Source: JAQGMV01 sp050260255 (GTDB lineage: Bacteria; Pseudomonadota; Gammaproteobacteria; Burkholderiales; SG8-41). From it: a stretch of 42,721 nt of DNA. The position numbers and the translations under genes were made by a program. The stretch lies in contig JBLNBW010000052.1 of assembly GCA_050260255.1 (NCBI GenBank), positions 1 through 42,721 on the forward strand. Direction: 5' to 3'. Shown piece by piece: positions 1-8,270 of the stretch. Position 1 is the first letter of the stretch. Every line of letters starts with the position of its first letter. The notes under the pieces are model-generated. The model saw only the letters and a list, made by a program, of their open reading frames with translations, was not told where the DNA came from and ran no database searches.

Positions 1-228
1 GCGCAGCTGCCTGCGTACGCCGGCGTCGAAGGCCCGAACGGCGACTACATCGTGTTGAAGATCACCAAGGTCGTCGAGCCCGAGAAAGTACCGCTCGACA
101 AGCAGAACGCCCTGGCCGCGAGCATCGAGCAGGCGCTGAGTCAGGCGGAAATGACGGCTTACGTCTCGCAGCTGCGCCAAAAGGCCGATGTGAAGATCAA
201 GCAGGATCTCCTCGAGCAGAAACAGTGA
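1..228 (+). CDS. ppiD: C-terminal end of a PpiD/SurA-type periplasmic peptidyl-prolyl isomerase (partial)
   Basis: Frame 1 is open from the window edge to a TGA at 226-228, giving 75 residues. The fragment starts with a short beta-rich stretch (GDYIVLKITKVVEPEK), followed by an Ala/Gln/Lys-rich helical tail ending in LLEQKQ. This is the usual C-terminal layout of PpiD, the inner-membrane-anchored periplasmic chaperone for newly secreted proteins. The catalytic and membrane parts lie outside the window. Having fabI convergent immediately downstream is a common neighbourhood for ppiD in Proteobacteria. The call rests on tail similarity and context; another foldase of the SurA/PpiD group is possible. 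Confidence 0.6.
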   Translation, partial: AQLPAYAGVEGPNGDYIVLKITKVVEPEKVPLDKQNALAASIEQALSQAEMTAYVSQLRQKADVKIKQDLLEQKQ

Positions 229-240
229 GCCAGGGACTTC

Positions 241-271
241 GTGAAGAGTGAATCGTGATTGGTGAATAGTG
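241..271 (+). repeat. Degenerate heptamer array GTGANNN, left half of an inverted pair
   Basis: Four successive 7-bp units follow the ppiD stop codon: GTGAAGA, GTGAATC, GTGATTG, GTGAATA, then GTGG. The partner in opposite orientation lies at 343-373, so the two arrays bracket the ppiD/fabI terminator. Confidence 0.75.
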
Positions 272-293
272 GCCGCCTGCGCGGCCTACCAGA

Positions 294-323
294 AAAAAGG
301 CCAGCGGTATCGCTGGCCTTTTT
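294..323. terminator. Bidirectional rho-independent terminator between ppiD and fabI
   Basis: A stem of GGCCAGCG and CGCTGGCC with the loop GTAT is flanked by an A run on the left and a T run on the right. It can therefore terminate ppiD on the plus strand and fabI on the minus strand. Confidence 0.9.
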
Positions 324-342
324 CGCTTATGGAGTGCATCCA

Positions 343-373
343 TCACTCACTACCCACCACTCACTAATCACTG
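343..373 (-). repeat. Degenerate heptamer array, right half of the ppiD/fabI pair
   Basis: Read on the minus strand, the units are GTGATTA, GTGAGTG, GTGGGTA and GTGAGTG, starting just after the fabI stop codon. The array is inverted relative to 241-271. Confidence 0.7.
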
Positions 374-376
374 CTT

Positions 377-1159
377 TTACTGCATCCCGCCGACCATCGT
401 GTTGAAGCCGCAGTCGACGTACGTGATCTCTCCGGTGATGCCCGACGCAAGATCGCTCATGAGGAACGCCGCGGCATTGCCGACGTCTTCAATGGTCACG
501 TTCCGGCGCAGCGGAGCGTTCTCCTCGACGAACTTGAGGATCTTGTTGAGGCCGCTGATGCCCGAGGCGGCCAGGGTCTTGATGGGACCGGCCGATATGC
601 CATTCACCCGTATGCCCTGCGGTCCGAGCTCCTTGGCGAGATACCGGACGCTTGCCTCCAGGCTCGCCTTGGCCATGCCCATGACGTTGTAGTGCGGGAT
701 GGAGCGCACGGCGCCGAGGTAGCTCAGCGTCAGCAATGCACCGCGACGGTCCTTCATCATGGGGTACGCGGCTTTCGCAAGCGCGGCGAAGCTGTAGGAG
801 CTGACCTCGTGGGAGACGCGGAACGCTTCCCGGTTCAGGCCTTCGAGCAGCTCGCCCTTCAGCGCCTCGCGCGGGGCGTACGCGATCGAGTGCACGAAGC
901 CGTCCAGGCCGTCCCATTGCTCGCGCAGACCGACAAACAGGTTCTCGATCTGACCGTCGTCCGACACGTCGCACCGCAGCACCGGGCCGCCGCCCACTTC
1001 GTTGGCAAGCTCCGTCACACGCGATTTCAATTCATCGTTCTGGTAAGTAAAGGCGAGGGTCGCTCCTTCGCGCTGCATCGCTTTCGCTATTCCGTACGCG
1101 ATGGAACGATTGGAGAGCAGTCCGGTAATCAGGATTTTTTTACCCGCGAGAAACGGCAT
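377..1159 (-). CDS. fabI: Enoyl-[acyl-carrier-protein] reductase (NADH), FabI type
   Basis: This 260-residue protein catalyses the last reduction of each round of type II fatty acid elongation in the cytoplasm, reducing trans-2-enoyl-ACP with NADH. It is a divergent short-chain dehydrogenase. The N-terminal nucleotide-binding segment is ITGLLSNRSIAYGIA (residues 11-25). The FabI active-site triad spacing is present: Tyr147, Tyr157 and Lys164 (SYLGAVRSIPHYNVMGMAK). The NAD-binding loop SAGPIKTLA is at 189-197. Length matches the family (E. coli 262). A TATAAT box lies about 27 bp upstream of the ATG and GGGAAC precedes the start, so it probably has its own promoter rather than relying on the secretion genes upstream. 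Confidence 0.97.
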   Translation of the reverse strand: MPFLAGKKILITGLLSNRSIAYGIAKAMQREGATLAFTYQNDELKSRVTELANEVGGGPVLRCDVSDDGQIENLFVGLREQWDGLDGFVHSIAYAPREALKGELLEGLNREAFRVSHEVSSYSFAALAKAAYPMMKDRRGALLTLSYLGAVRSIPHYNVMGMAKASLEASVRYLAKELGPQGIRVNGISAGPIKTLAASGISGLNKILKFVEENAPLRRNVTIEDVGNAAAFLMSDLASGITGEITYVDCGFNTMVGGMQ

Positions 1160-1185
1160 GGCTGTTCCCAGTTGTTGGACGCGAC

Positions 1186-1191
1186 ATTATA
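1186..1191 (-). promoter_or_regulatory. Candidate -10 box of the fabI promoter
   Basis: The minus strand reads TATAAT, a perfect consensus -10, about 27 bp before the fabI ATG. No good -35 is seen at 17 bp; that position lies inside the GC-rich hairpin at 1202-1226. Confidence 0.45.
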
Positions 1192-1201
1192 CGAGAAGAG
1201 C

Positions 1202-1226
1202 GCGCCCCGGCGGCGGTCCGGGGCGC
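1202..1226 (-). terminator. GC-rich hairpin after the type I secretion genes, possible terminator
   Basis: A perfect 9-bp stem (GCGCCCCGG / CCGGGGCGC) with a 7-nt loop lies 21 bp beyond the stop codon of the HlyD-like gene. The minus-strand sequence after it (GCTCTTCTCG) is only mildly T-rich, so intrinsic termination is uncertain. Confidence 0.4.
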
Positions 1227-1246
1227 CGCCGTGCCGTGACACGGCC

Positions 1247-2575
1247 TTAGGTTTCGCGCAACGACTTGCGTATCGCGCCGATCAGCGGGTCGAGCCAGAG
1301 TTCCAGCGGGCTGCGTTCGCGGGTTTTGATGTACGCAGCTACCGGCATGCCGGGCGCGATATGGACGTCGGCCGGCGGTGCTTCCGCAATGCCGGCACGA
1401 GCGATGAAAAAGCGCGCGGTGGGCGTCGCGGGATCGGTATTGAGATCGGGCGACACGAAGGCGAGCTTGCCGCGCAGCAGTGGCGTGACCCGTCGGTTGA
1501 GCCCGCTCAACTCCACCTCAACTTCCTGCCCGGGATGAACCTCCTCGATGTCCGCGGGATTGATCCTCACTTCGGCCACGAGCTGCGACTGCTCCGGAAC
1601 GATTTCCGCAATGGGATCGCGTGCCGCCACTACCCCACCGACGGTGTGCGCACGCAGCACGTTGATCTTGCCGGAAGCGGGCGCGCGCACGATGCGCCGT
1701 TCCAGCGCATCGCGTGCCGGTTTGAGCCTCTCGCGAAGCGCCAGGATTTTGGCTTGCGTCTCGACCAGTTCTTTCGAGCTTTCCGCCAGCTGGACGGCTC
1801 TTACGTTCTGAAGCCGCATTTCGGTGTCCGCGAGCCGCTGCCTGGCGCCCGCGCGCAGCGACTCGAACTCGAATCGCTTTTCTTCTTTCTCGGCGATGCT
1901 GCGACGCGCATCGAGGAGCCGCGCGTTCGACACGTAATTCTGCGCATGCAGGGTCGCCGCCATGTTTTCCTGCTGCTTGAGATAGTCCAGCGACTTGTCC
2001 GCGGCTGCGATCTGGCGCGCGAGGCTCTCGATTTGCGCTTCGATGGCGCTTTTCTGATCGCGCAAGCCGGCTGCCTGCGCCGAGAGCATGGCGACATGAG
2101 CACGGAAGAGCTCGCTTTCGTTACGCATCAACGCCGCGACGGTCGCTTCGCCTTTGCGCGATGCGAGCTCCTCAGGAAAGTCGATGGCTTTTGCATTGCG
2201 GATCTCGGCCGTCAGGCGCGCCTGTTTCGCGAGCTCGGCATCCAGCTGGTCCCGCAAGGTCGACATGGAGGCGCCGGCGTCGACGTCTTCGAGCTCCATG
2301 ATCGGATCGCCAGCCTTCACGTTCTCGCCTTCCTTCACGAAGATCTGGCGCACGATGCCGCCTTCGGCATGCTGCACGAGCTTCACGTTGGCTTCCACCT
2401 TCATGACGCCGGGTGCAACGACGGCGCCGTTCAGCTGGGCAAGTACCGACCATATCCCGAGACCGCCGAACAGGATGGCAAGGACCGCGACCGATAAGAT
2501 GACGAGTCGCCGTGCTTCGGCCTCGGTGCGCAGCGCGGCATCGTCGGTCGGGCGGACGAGTTTTAACGCGCTCAT
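1247..2575 (-). CDS. HlyD/PrtE-family membrane fusion protein of a type I secretion system
   Basis: This 442-residue periplasmic adaptor links an inner-membrane ABC exporter to an outer-membrane TolC-like channel. A short cytoplasmic N-terminus is followed by one membrane segment (about 23-46), then the lipoyl/biotinyl-like half-motif (VVAPGVMKVEANVKLVQH, GGIVRQIFVKEGENVKAGDPI). A long alpha-hairpin rich in Ala/Glu/Arg (about 110-290) is followed by the second beta half (VRAPASGKINVL, PGQEVEVELSGL). Its ATG overlaps the stop of the ABC gene as ATGA (2572-2575), with GGGAGAG upstream, so the pair is translationally coupled. No TolC-type gene lies nearby. Likely cargo in the window are the RTX proteins at 15841-20790. 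Confidence 0.92.
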   Translation of the reverse strand: MSALKLVRPTDDAALRTEAEARRLVILSVAVLAILFGGLGIWSVLAQLNGAVVAPGVMKVEANVKLVQHAEGGIVRQIFVKEGENVKAGDPIMELEDVDAGASMSTLRDQLDAELAKQARLTAEIRNAKAIDFPEELASRKGEATVAALMRNESELFRAHVAMLSAQAAGLRDQKSAIEAQIESLARQIAAADKSLDYLKQQENMAATLHAQNYVSNARLLDARRSIAEKEEKRFEFESLRAGARQRLADTEMRLQNVRAVQLAESSKELVETQAKILALRERLKPARDALERRIVRAPASGKINVLRAHTVGGVVAARDPIAEIVPEQSQLVAEVRINPADIEEVHPGQEVEVELSGLNRRVTPLLRGKLAFVSPDLNTDPATPTARFFIARAGIAEAPPADVHIAPGMPVAAYIKTRERSPLELWLDPLIGAIRKSLRET

Positions 2576-4260
2576 GCCACTCTCCCTTTGCTTGCCTCCC
2601 GCACGACTGGGCTCGAGGCCGGCGTGCGCTCGAGCTGTCGCACCTTTCCTTGCTCCAGCAGCAAGAGCTTGTCCATGCGGTTCACGAGCTGAGGGTTGTG
2701 TGTGACGACGATGAGCGTCGCCAGTCGTTTGGCGCGGATTTCATCGACGAGCGCGAGCAGCTCCGCTTCGCCCTGCTTATCGAGATTGGCGTCCGGTTCG
2801 TCGAGCACGACGACGGACGGTGCGCCGAAGAATGCGCGGGCAAGACCTACCATCTGCCGCTGCCCGCCGGAGAGGTTCATTCCGTTCTCGGACAGCGGCG
2901 TCGCGTAGCCGAGGGGCATGCGCGACACGATACGCGATACGTGCAGCCATTCGCCGACGCGCACGATCTCGTCGGAGTGCGCTTCGGCATCCTGCATGCG
3001 GCAGATGTTCTGGCCTATCGTGCCCGGAAAGAGCTCCACGTCCTGAGGTACATAACCGAGCTGCTTGCCCAGCGTTTCGCGGTCGTATTGGCGTATGTCA
3101 TAGCCGTCGAGCAGCACGCGACCCTGCAAGGGCTTGACCAAGCCCAAGATGATGCGCGCCAGCGTCGATTTACCCGAGCCGCTGGGGCCGACGAGACCCA
3201 GCGCCTCGCCGGGCTTGAGCGCCAGGCTGATGTTGTTGAGCAGAGGCGATGCGCTATCGAAGCCGAAGCACACGTTTTCCAGGACCACGGCGCCTTTCAG
3301 CGCGGGAAGTGCGACTTCGGGTCGAGGTATTTCGCGTTCAAAGAGCTTTACCAATCGCGCGTAAGCGTTCCGTACTTCGACGAAGGACCGCCAACCCGTA
3401 ATGGTGTTTTCTACCGGGCCGATGGCGCGCGCGACGATGATGGTCGAGGCGATCATGATCCCGGGCGGCAGATTGTCGACGATGACTAGATATGCACCTA
3501 TGCCGAGCATCGCTACCTGCAGCAACGCCCGACATGCTTTGGTCATTCCGGAGATCGAAGCGCCCTTGTCCGAGGCGCTCTTCAGCGCTTCCAGCGCCTC
3601 GTTCGCGAGATGCCGCCACCGGGCGAGCAAGGCCTCCTTCATCCCCAGCGCACGAACCACTTCCGTGTTCGCCGCTGCGTTCTGCGCGAACTGCTGGGCC
3701 TTTTGCGACGCCGATTGCGCGGCGGTGTACCCGCCATAGGTGACTCTTTCGTCGATGTAGGCGAGCGCCAGAAGGAGGGCCATGCCGGCCAGCGTCACTA
3801 CGCCCAACACCCACGAGAACGCGAAGATGAGCACCGTATAGACCGGCACCCAGGGTGTGTCGAAGATCGACGTGAGATGGGGACTCGATATGTAATTGCG
3901 CAACGTCACGACATCGCGCATGTGCTCGGCGCGCGAGCCGACATGCGTCGTGTGCAAATCGGACTCGTGCAGGCGATCGAGCACGCAGGGACCCAGGCTT
4001 TGCTCCAATCCGACACCGGCACGCAGCAGCAGACGGCCGCGCAGCACGTCGAGGAAGGCATAGCCGCCGACCAGGGTTACGGTAATCAGGGTCAGCATGA
4101 CGAGCGTGGGTACGCTGTGGCTAACCAGCACCCGATCGAAGATCTGCAGCATGTAGATGGGCGTGGCGAGTACGAGCAGATTGATGGCAAGGCCCAGCAT
4201 GGCCGCGCACACCAGCCAGCTCTTCACGGGCTGCAGGAGAGACAGTCGATTTGGCGTCAT
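2572..4260 (-). CDS. Type I secretion ABC permease/ATPase, PrtD-like
   Basis: This 562-residue half-transporter exports unfolded proteins in one step from the cytoplasm. The N-terminal membrane domain (about 15-300) contains hydrophobic segments near 15-35, 52-70, 138-168 and 245-275. The ATPase domain carries Walker A GPSGSGKS (358-365), the Q-loop region GYVPQDVELFPG, signature LSGGQ (463-467), Walker B VVVLDEPD (483-490) and the switch His521. There is no N-terminal C39 peptidase or C39-like domain, which matches exporters of proteases and lipases such as PrtD rather than HlyB. GGAGG lies 9 nt before the ATG. A 156-bp gap separates it from yejF, so it probably forms its own unit with the adaptor. 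Confidence 0.93.
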   Translation of the reverse strand: MTPNRLSLLQPVKSWLVCAAMLGLAINLLVLATPIYMLQIFDRVLVSHSVPTLVMLTLITVTLVGGYAFLDVLRGRLLLRAGVGLEQSLGPCVLDRLHESDLHTTHVGSRAEHMRDVVTLRNYISSPHLTSIFDTPWVPVYTVLIFAFSWVLGVVTLAGMALLLALAYIDERVTYGGYTAAQSASQKAQQFAQNAAANTEVVRALGMKEALLARWRHLANEALEALKSASDKGASISGMTKACRALLQVAMLGIGAYLVIVDNLPPGIMIASTIIVARAIGPVENTITGWRSFVEVRNAYARLVKLFEREIPRPEVALPALKGAVVLENVCFGFDSASPLLNNISLALKPGEALGLVGPSGSGKSTLARIILGLVKPLQGRVLLDGYDIRQYDRETLGKQLGYVPQDVELFPGTIGQNICRMQDAEAHSDEIVRVGEWLHVSRIVSRMPLGYATPLSENGMNLSGGQRQMVGLARAFFGAPSVVVLDEPDANLDKQGEAELLALVDEIRAKRLATLIVVTHNPQLVNRMDKLLLLEQGKVRQLERTPASSPVVREASKGRVA

Positions 4261-4416
4261 CGCGTCCGGCCTCCGGGCCGGTGTGTTCGAATTTCACTAG
4301 GGGACGCCCGCCGCGGCATGAGAAGCGCGCATGCGACGAGACCCGGACCGGCACTACGCAAAGTCGTTATGAGGGCCGGCGGTGCAGCCGGTAAGCAAGT
4401 GTCATGCCGAGCGCGC

Positions 4417-6003
4417 TTACAGCGACGCTTCAATCAGCCGGCGGGTATAAGGGTGACTGGGCCGATGGAGGATATCCGCGGTATGTCCGCGCTCGACCAC
4501 TTCGCCGTCTTTCATGACGATGACGCGGTGCGCAATCGCCTGTATGACGGCCAGGTCGTGGCTGATGAAGAGGTAGCTCATCCCGAGCCTGCGCTGCAGC
4601 GCGACTAGTAGCCGGAGCACCTGCTGTTGCACCGTCGCGTCGAGCGCGCTCGTCGGCTCGTCCAGGACGATCAGTTCCGGTCGGAGTACGGCTGCACGGG
4701 CGATAGCGATCCGCTGCCGTTGGCCGCCCGAGAATTCGTGCGGATAGCGTCCGAGTGCCGACTCGTCCAAGCCGACCTGCCGCAGGATATCCACCACTTG
4801 CGATCGGCGCTCGGCGGAAGTCCGCTCCGGAAAGTGAAGGGCGAGACCTTCGCCTACGATCTGCTCCACGGTCCGGCGCGGGGAGAGAGACGAGTACGGA
4901 TCCTGGAATACGACCTGTAGATTTTTCCTGAGCGGGCGAAATTCGCGCTGGGTCATTCCGTCGACCGGCTTGCCGTCGAGGCGTATGGCGCCGGCGGATG
5001 ACTGGAGCCTCAATAAGGCGAGCGCCAAAGTCGTTTTGCCCGACCCCGATTCTCCAACGACCCCCACTGTTTCGCCGCGGCGTACATCCATGCTGACGTC
5101 CCGCACGGCGTGAAAGGCGTCGTGTTTGAGCCAGCCTTTCTTGATGTGAAAAGTGCAGGTCAGGTTTTCGGCGGCGACCAGTTCTCCGCTGTCGGCGGAG
5201 ATATCGGCGATTTCGCGCACGGGCCGGCTGTTGAGCAGCATGCGCGTGTACTCGTGCCGGGGAGCGGCAAAGAGCTCAGCCGTTGGCGCAGTTTCGACGA
5301 TCACGCCGCGGCTCATGACTCCCACGCGCTCGGCGAATCGCAGCACCATGTTGAGGTCGTGCGTGATGAGCAGCACCGCCATGCCGAACTCCTGCTGCAG
5401 TTCCGCGAGCAGTGCGAGTATTTGCGCACGTATGGTGACGTCGAGCGCCGTCGTCGGTTCATCGGCGATCAGCAATCGTGGCCGGCAGGCAAGCGCCATC
5501 GCGATCATCGCACGCTGGCGCTGCCCGCCGGAGAGCTGGTGCGGATAACTGTGGAAGCGACGTTCCGGTTCCGGCACGCCGGTCCGGCGAAGCAGCTCGA
5601 TGGCGCGCTCGGCCGCGGCGCGGTATGAGGCGCCCTCGTGCAGCTGTATCGATTCGACGATCTGGCTGCCCACCGTATACAGCGCGTTGAGCGCCGTCAT
5701 CGGTTCCTGGAACACCATGGCGATCTGGCTTCCTCGGATGCGGCGCATTTCGCGCTCGCTGTAACGCAACAGATCCACCGAGCGATGGACTTCGTCGTCG
5801 TAGAACTCGATCGTGCCGCTGTAGTGTGCGTTGTGATTGAGCTGTAGCACGGACAGGGCCGTCACGGTCTTCCCCGACCCGGATTCGCCGACCAGGGCAT
5901 AGCGTTCGCCTGGTCGAATGTCGAGCGAAGCGCCGCTCACCGCCGTATCGGCGCCGAACCGTACCGTCAGGTCGCGTATGGAAAGAAGCGGGTGCGCGGC
6001 CAT
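4417..6003 (-). CDS. yejF: Oligopeptide/microcin C-type ABC importer, double ATPase subunit YejF
   Basis: This 528-residue cytoplasmic protein carries two fused ATPase domains and powers uptake through YejBE. Domain 1 has Walker A GESGSGKT (39-46) and signature LSGGQRQR; domain 2 repeats GESGSGKT and has FSGGQRQR. DEPTTALD and DEPTSALD follow as Walker B and D-loop. The C-termini of both halves carry the oligopeptide-family pattern (HEYTRMLL, HPYTRRLI). Start choice: an in-frame ATG at 6009 overlaps the yejE stop as ATGA, but the AAGGG ribosome site sits 6 nt before the ATG at 6003 and touches the one at 6009, so 6003 is preferred. That gives 528 residues against 529 for E. coli YejF. Confidence 0.93.
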   Translation of the reverse strand: MAAHPLLSIRDLTVRFGADTAVSGASLDIRPGERYALVGESGSGKTVTALSVLQLNHNAHYSGTIEFYDDEVHRSVDLLRYSEREMRRIRGSQIAMVFQEPMTALNALYTVGSQIVESIQLHEGASYRAAAERAIELLRRTGVPEPERRFHSYPHQLSGGQRQRAMIAMALACRPRLLIADEPTTALDVTIRAQILALLAELQQEFGMAVLLITHDLNMVLRFAERVGVMSRGVIVETAPTAELFAAPRHEYTRMLLNSRPVREIADISADSGELVAAENLTCTFHIKKGWLKHDAFHAVRDVSMDVRRGETVGVVGESGSGKTTLALALLRLQSSAGAIRLDGKPVDGMTQREFRPLRKNLQVVFQDPYSSLSPRRTVEQIVGEGLALHFPERTSAERRSQVVDILRQVGLDESALGRYPHEFSGGQRQRIAIARAAVLRPELIVLDEPTSALDATVQQQVLRLLVALQRRLGMSYLFISHDLAVIQAIAHRVIVMKDGEVVERGHTADILHRPSHPYTRRLIEASL

Positions 6004-6005
6004 GG

Positions 6006-7082
6006 TCATCCCTTGCGCGTATCCAGCGCTGTCCGCAAGCCCTCGCCGATAAAGATGAGGAGCATGAGCGTGCCGACGAGCACCACGAAAGTCGAGAGCG
6101 AGATCCACCACGCATCGAGGTTCGCCTTGCCCTGGGACAGCAGCTCACCGAGGCTGGGCGTCGAGGGCGGCACCCCCAGGCCGAGAAAGTCGAGGCTCGT
6201 GAGCGCGAGGATTGCCCCGCTCATGCGGAAGGGCAGGAACGCGATGACCGGTGTGAGGCTGTTGGGCAGCAGGTGGCGCCACATGATCTGCGGTCCGCTC
6301 AATCCGAGCGCACGAGCGGCGGTGACGTACTCAAGATTGCGATTGCGCAGGAATTCGGCACGCACGTAGTCGGACAGCGTGATCCAGCCGAACAGGGAAA
6401 GCAGGACCAGAAGCAGCGTGAGGCTCGGCTCGAACAGCGAGGCGAAGATGATGAGCAGGTAGAGTTCCGGCATGGAATTCCAGATCTCGATGAAGCGCTG
6501 GAAGTAGAGATCGGTCCGGCCGCCTACATAACCCTGAATCGAACCCGTCAGGATGCCGATAACCATGCCGATGGCCGTCAATGCAAGACCAAACAGCAGC
6601 GAGATTCGGAAACCATAGAGCAGGCGAGCGAGCACGTCCCGTCCGCGGTCGTCCGTGCCCAGCCAGTTCTCCTTGGACGGCGGCGCGGGATTCGGGCTGG
6701 GCGCGAAATAGTTGATCGTGTCGAACCTGTACCGGTTGATCGGGTAGATCGCCCAGTTGTCGCCAGCGCTCAATCGATCGGCGATGTACGGATCGAGGTA
6801 ATCGGTAGGGGTGTTGAAGTCCCCGCCGAACACCGTTTCCGGATAGTTCTTCACCAGCGGAAAGTAGAATTCACCGTCGTAGCGCACGATGAGCGGCTTG
6901 TCGTTGGACAGCACTTCGGCGAAAAGACTGACCAGGAACAACGCCGTCAGAATGATGAGGCTGTAGTAGCCGCGCTTGTCGCTCTTGAATCGCAGCCAGG
7001 AACGCCGACCGGGTGATAGCGTCCGGACGCTCGCCGCGTGAGCGGGAGCCAGGGCGGCCGTTTCGCGGGCCAGTGCGCTCAT
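6006..7082 (-). CDS. yejE: ABC importer permease YejE
   Basis: This 358-residue inner-membrane permease partners YejB. It has an N-terminal cytoplasmic stretch, a first membrane segment (YYSLIILTALFLVSLFAEV), a periplasmic region with the family pattern KENWLGTDDRGRDVLARLLYG, and then the binding-protein-dependent permease domain with the EAA-like loop (TAARALGLSGPQIMWRHLLPN). The start is the ATG at 7082 because it overlaps the yejB stop as ATGA and has GAGG 7 nt upstream. A longer open frame to 7130 runs back into yejB and is not needed. The closely spaced yejB-yejE-yejF genes imply one transcript. Confidence 0.93.
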   Translation of the reverse strand: MSALARETAALAPAHAASVRTLSPGRRSWLRFKSDKRGYYSLIILTALFLVSLFAEVLSNDKPLIVRYDGEFYFPLVKNYPETVFGGDFNTPTDYLDPYIADRLSAGDNWAIYPINRYRFDTINYFAPSPNPAPPSKENWLGTDDRGRDVLARLLYGFRISLLFGLALTAIGMVIGILTGSIQGYVGGRTDLYFQRFIEIWNSMPELYLLIIFASLFEPSLTLLLVLLSLFGWITLSDYVRAEFLRNRNLEYVTAARALGLSGPQIMWRHLLPNSLTPVIAFLPFRMSGAILALTSLDFLGLGVPPSTPSLGELLSQGKANLDAWWISLSTFVVLVGTLMLLIFIGEGLRTALDTRKG

Positions 7083-8131
7083 CGGCCTACCTCGCCGAAT
7101 TGGACGCGCGGATCGACCAGCACGTAGCACAGGTCCGTGATGAGTTTGGTGACGAGACCGATCAGCGTGAAAAGGTACAGCGTGCCCATCACGACGGGAT
7201 AGTCCCGCTTCATCACCGATTCGTACGACAGAAGCCCCAGCCCATCCAGCGAGAACAAGGTCTCGATGAGCAGACTCCCGGTGAAGAACGCACCGATGAA
7301 GGCCGAGGGAAAGCCGGTGACAAGGGGGATCATTGCGTTGCGGAAGACGTGCTTGTAGAGCACCGTGCGTTCGGAAAGGCCTTTTGCGCGGGCCGTCAGC
7401 ACGTACTGCTTGCGAATCTCCTCGAGAAACGTGTTCTTGGCGAGCATCGTCGTTACGGCGAAGCTGCCGACCACGGAGGCGGTAACCGGCAGCGCGATGT
7501 GCCAGAGATAGTCGAGCACCTTGCCGACGAGACTCAATTGCTCCCAGTTATCCGAGGTGAGGCCGCGCAGGGGAAAGAGCTGAAAGAAGCTGCCGCCGCC
7601 GAACAGCACGAGCAATGCGACCCCGAGCACGAACCCGGGGATGGCATAGCCGACGAGCACTATCGTGCTCGTCACGAGATCGAAGGTCGACCCATGGCGC
7701 ACCGCCTTGGCAATGCCGAGCGGTATCGAGATGAGATACGTCAGGAAAAAGGTCCAGAGCCCTAAGCTGATCGACACTGGCAGCTTGGACTTGATGAGCG
7801 ACCAGACATCCTGATGCTGGAAGTAGCTCGTGCCCAGATCGAAGCGGGCGAACCGCTTGACCATGTCGAAAAAGCGCTCGTGTGCCGGCTTGTCGAAGCC
7901 GTACAGCGCCTTGATCTCCTCGAGCTTCTCCGCATCGACCCCGCGATAGCCGCGATAGGCGTTGCCCGCGCCGGCAGCGACTTCCTCCCCGCCCTGATTG
8001 CCTTTCAATAACTGCACCATCTGGTCTACCGGACCGCCGGGTACGAACTGGATGACGGTGAACGTCAGCAGCAGCACGCCGAACAGCGTCGGTATCATGA
8101 GGAGCAGGCGTTTGAGGATGTAGGCCAGCAT
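7079..8131 (-). CDS. yejB: ABC importer permease YejB
   Basis: This 350-residue permease of the DppB/OppB type begins with the typical MLAYILKRLLLMIPTLFGVLLL segment and the periplasmic QFVPGGPVDQ motif. The permease core contains RAKGLSERTVLYKHVFRNAMIPL as the EAA loop that contacts YejF. Roughly six membrane segments are visible. No Shine-Dalgarno sequence is seen before the ATG. Instead, a heptamer-type block ACGAGTCACGC (minus strand, 8152-8142) ends 10 nt upstream. The gap to yejA (134 bp) is filled by two inverted heptamer arrays, unlike the close spacing of the rest of the operon. Confidence 0.93.
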   Translation of the reverse strand: MLAYILKRLLLMIPTLFGVLLLTFTVIQFVPGGPVDQMVQLLKGNQGGEEVAAGAGNAYRGYRGVDAEKLEEIKALYGFDKPAHERFFDMVKRFARFDLGTSYFQHQDVWSLIKSKLPVSISLGLWTFFLTYLISIPLGIAKAVRHGSTFDLVTSTIVLVGYAIPGFVLGVALLVLFGGGSFFQLFPLRGLTSDNWEQLSLVGKVLDYLWHIALPVTASVVGSFAVTTMLAKNTFLEEIRKQYVLTARAKGLSERTVLYKHVFRNAMIPLVTGFPSAFIGAFFTGSLLIETLFSLDGLGLLSYESVMKRDYPVVMGTLYLFTLIGLVTKLITDLCYVLVDPRVQFGEVGR

Positions 8132-8143
8132 TTGTTCAACTGC

Positions 8144-8171
8144 GTGACTCGTGAGTAGTGAATGGTGAGTA
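8144..8171 (+). repeat. Heptamer array GTGANNN between yejA and yejB, left half
   Basis: Four 7-bp units on the plus strand: GTGACTC, GTGAGTA, GTGAATG and GTGAGTA. GTGAATGGTGA (8158-8168) is the exact complement of TCACCATTCAC at 8203-8213, so the transcript of the yej operon can fold here. Confidence 0.8.
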
Positions 8172-8202
8172 GATCAATTCCGGTCTTCGCTTCATCACCT
8201 GA

Positions 8203-8270
8203 TCACCATTCACCATTCACCATTCACCATTCACCATTCACCAATCACCAATCACCATTCACCAATCACC
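8203..8270 (-). repeat. Heptamer array TCACCAT x9, right half; overlaps the yejA stop
   Basis: Nine full 7-bp units on the plus strand, six TCACCAT and three TCACCAA, plus a partial unit. It is the longest and most regular array in the window. The yejA stop codon (8266-8268) is made by the TCA of the last partial unit, read as TGA on the minus strand. Confidence 0.95.

Noticed and set aside
692..2497. 601-codon open frame on the plus strand opposite fabI and the HlyD-like gene
   Set aside because: It lies antisense to two well-supported genes, has no recognisable domain and is rich in Arg/His as expected for a shadow frame of GC-rich coding DNA.
6004..6111. Upstream start for yejF adding 36 residues
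   Set aside because: It overlaps yejE and adds no conserved residues; the ribosome site and E. coli length point to 6003.
8203..8270. Possible CRISPR array
   Set aside because: The units are 7 bp in direct tandem without spacers, and no cas genes are present.
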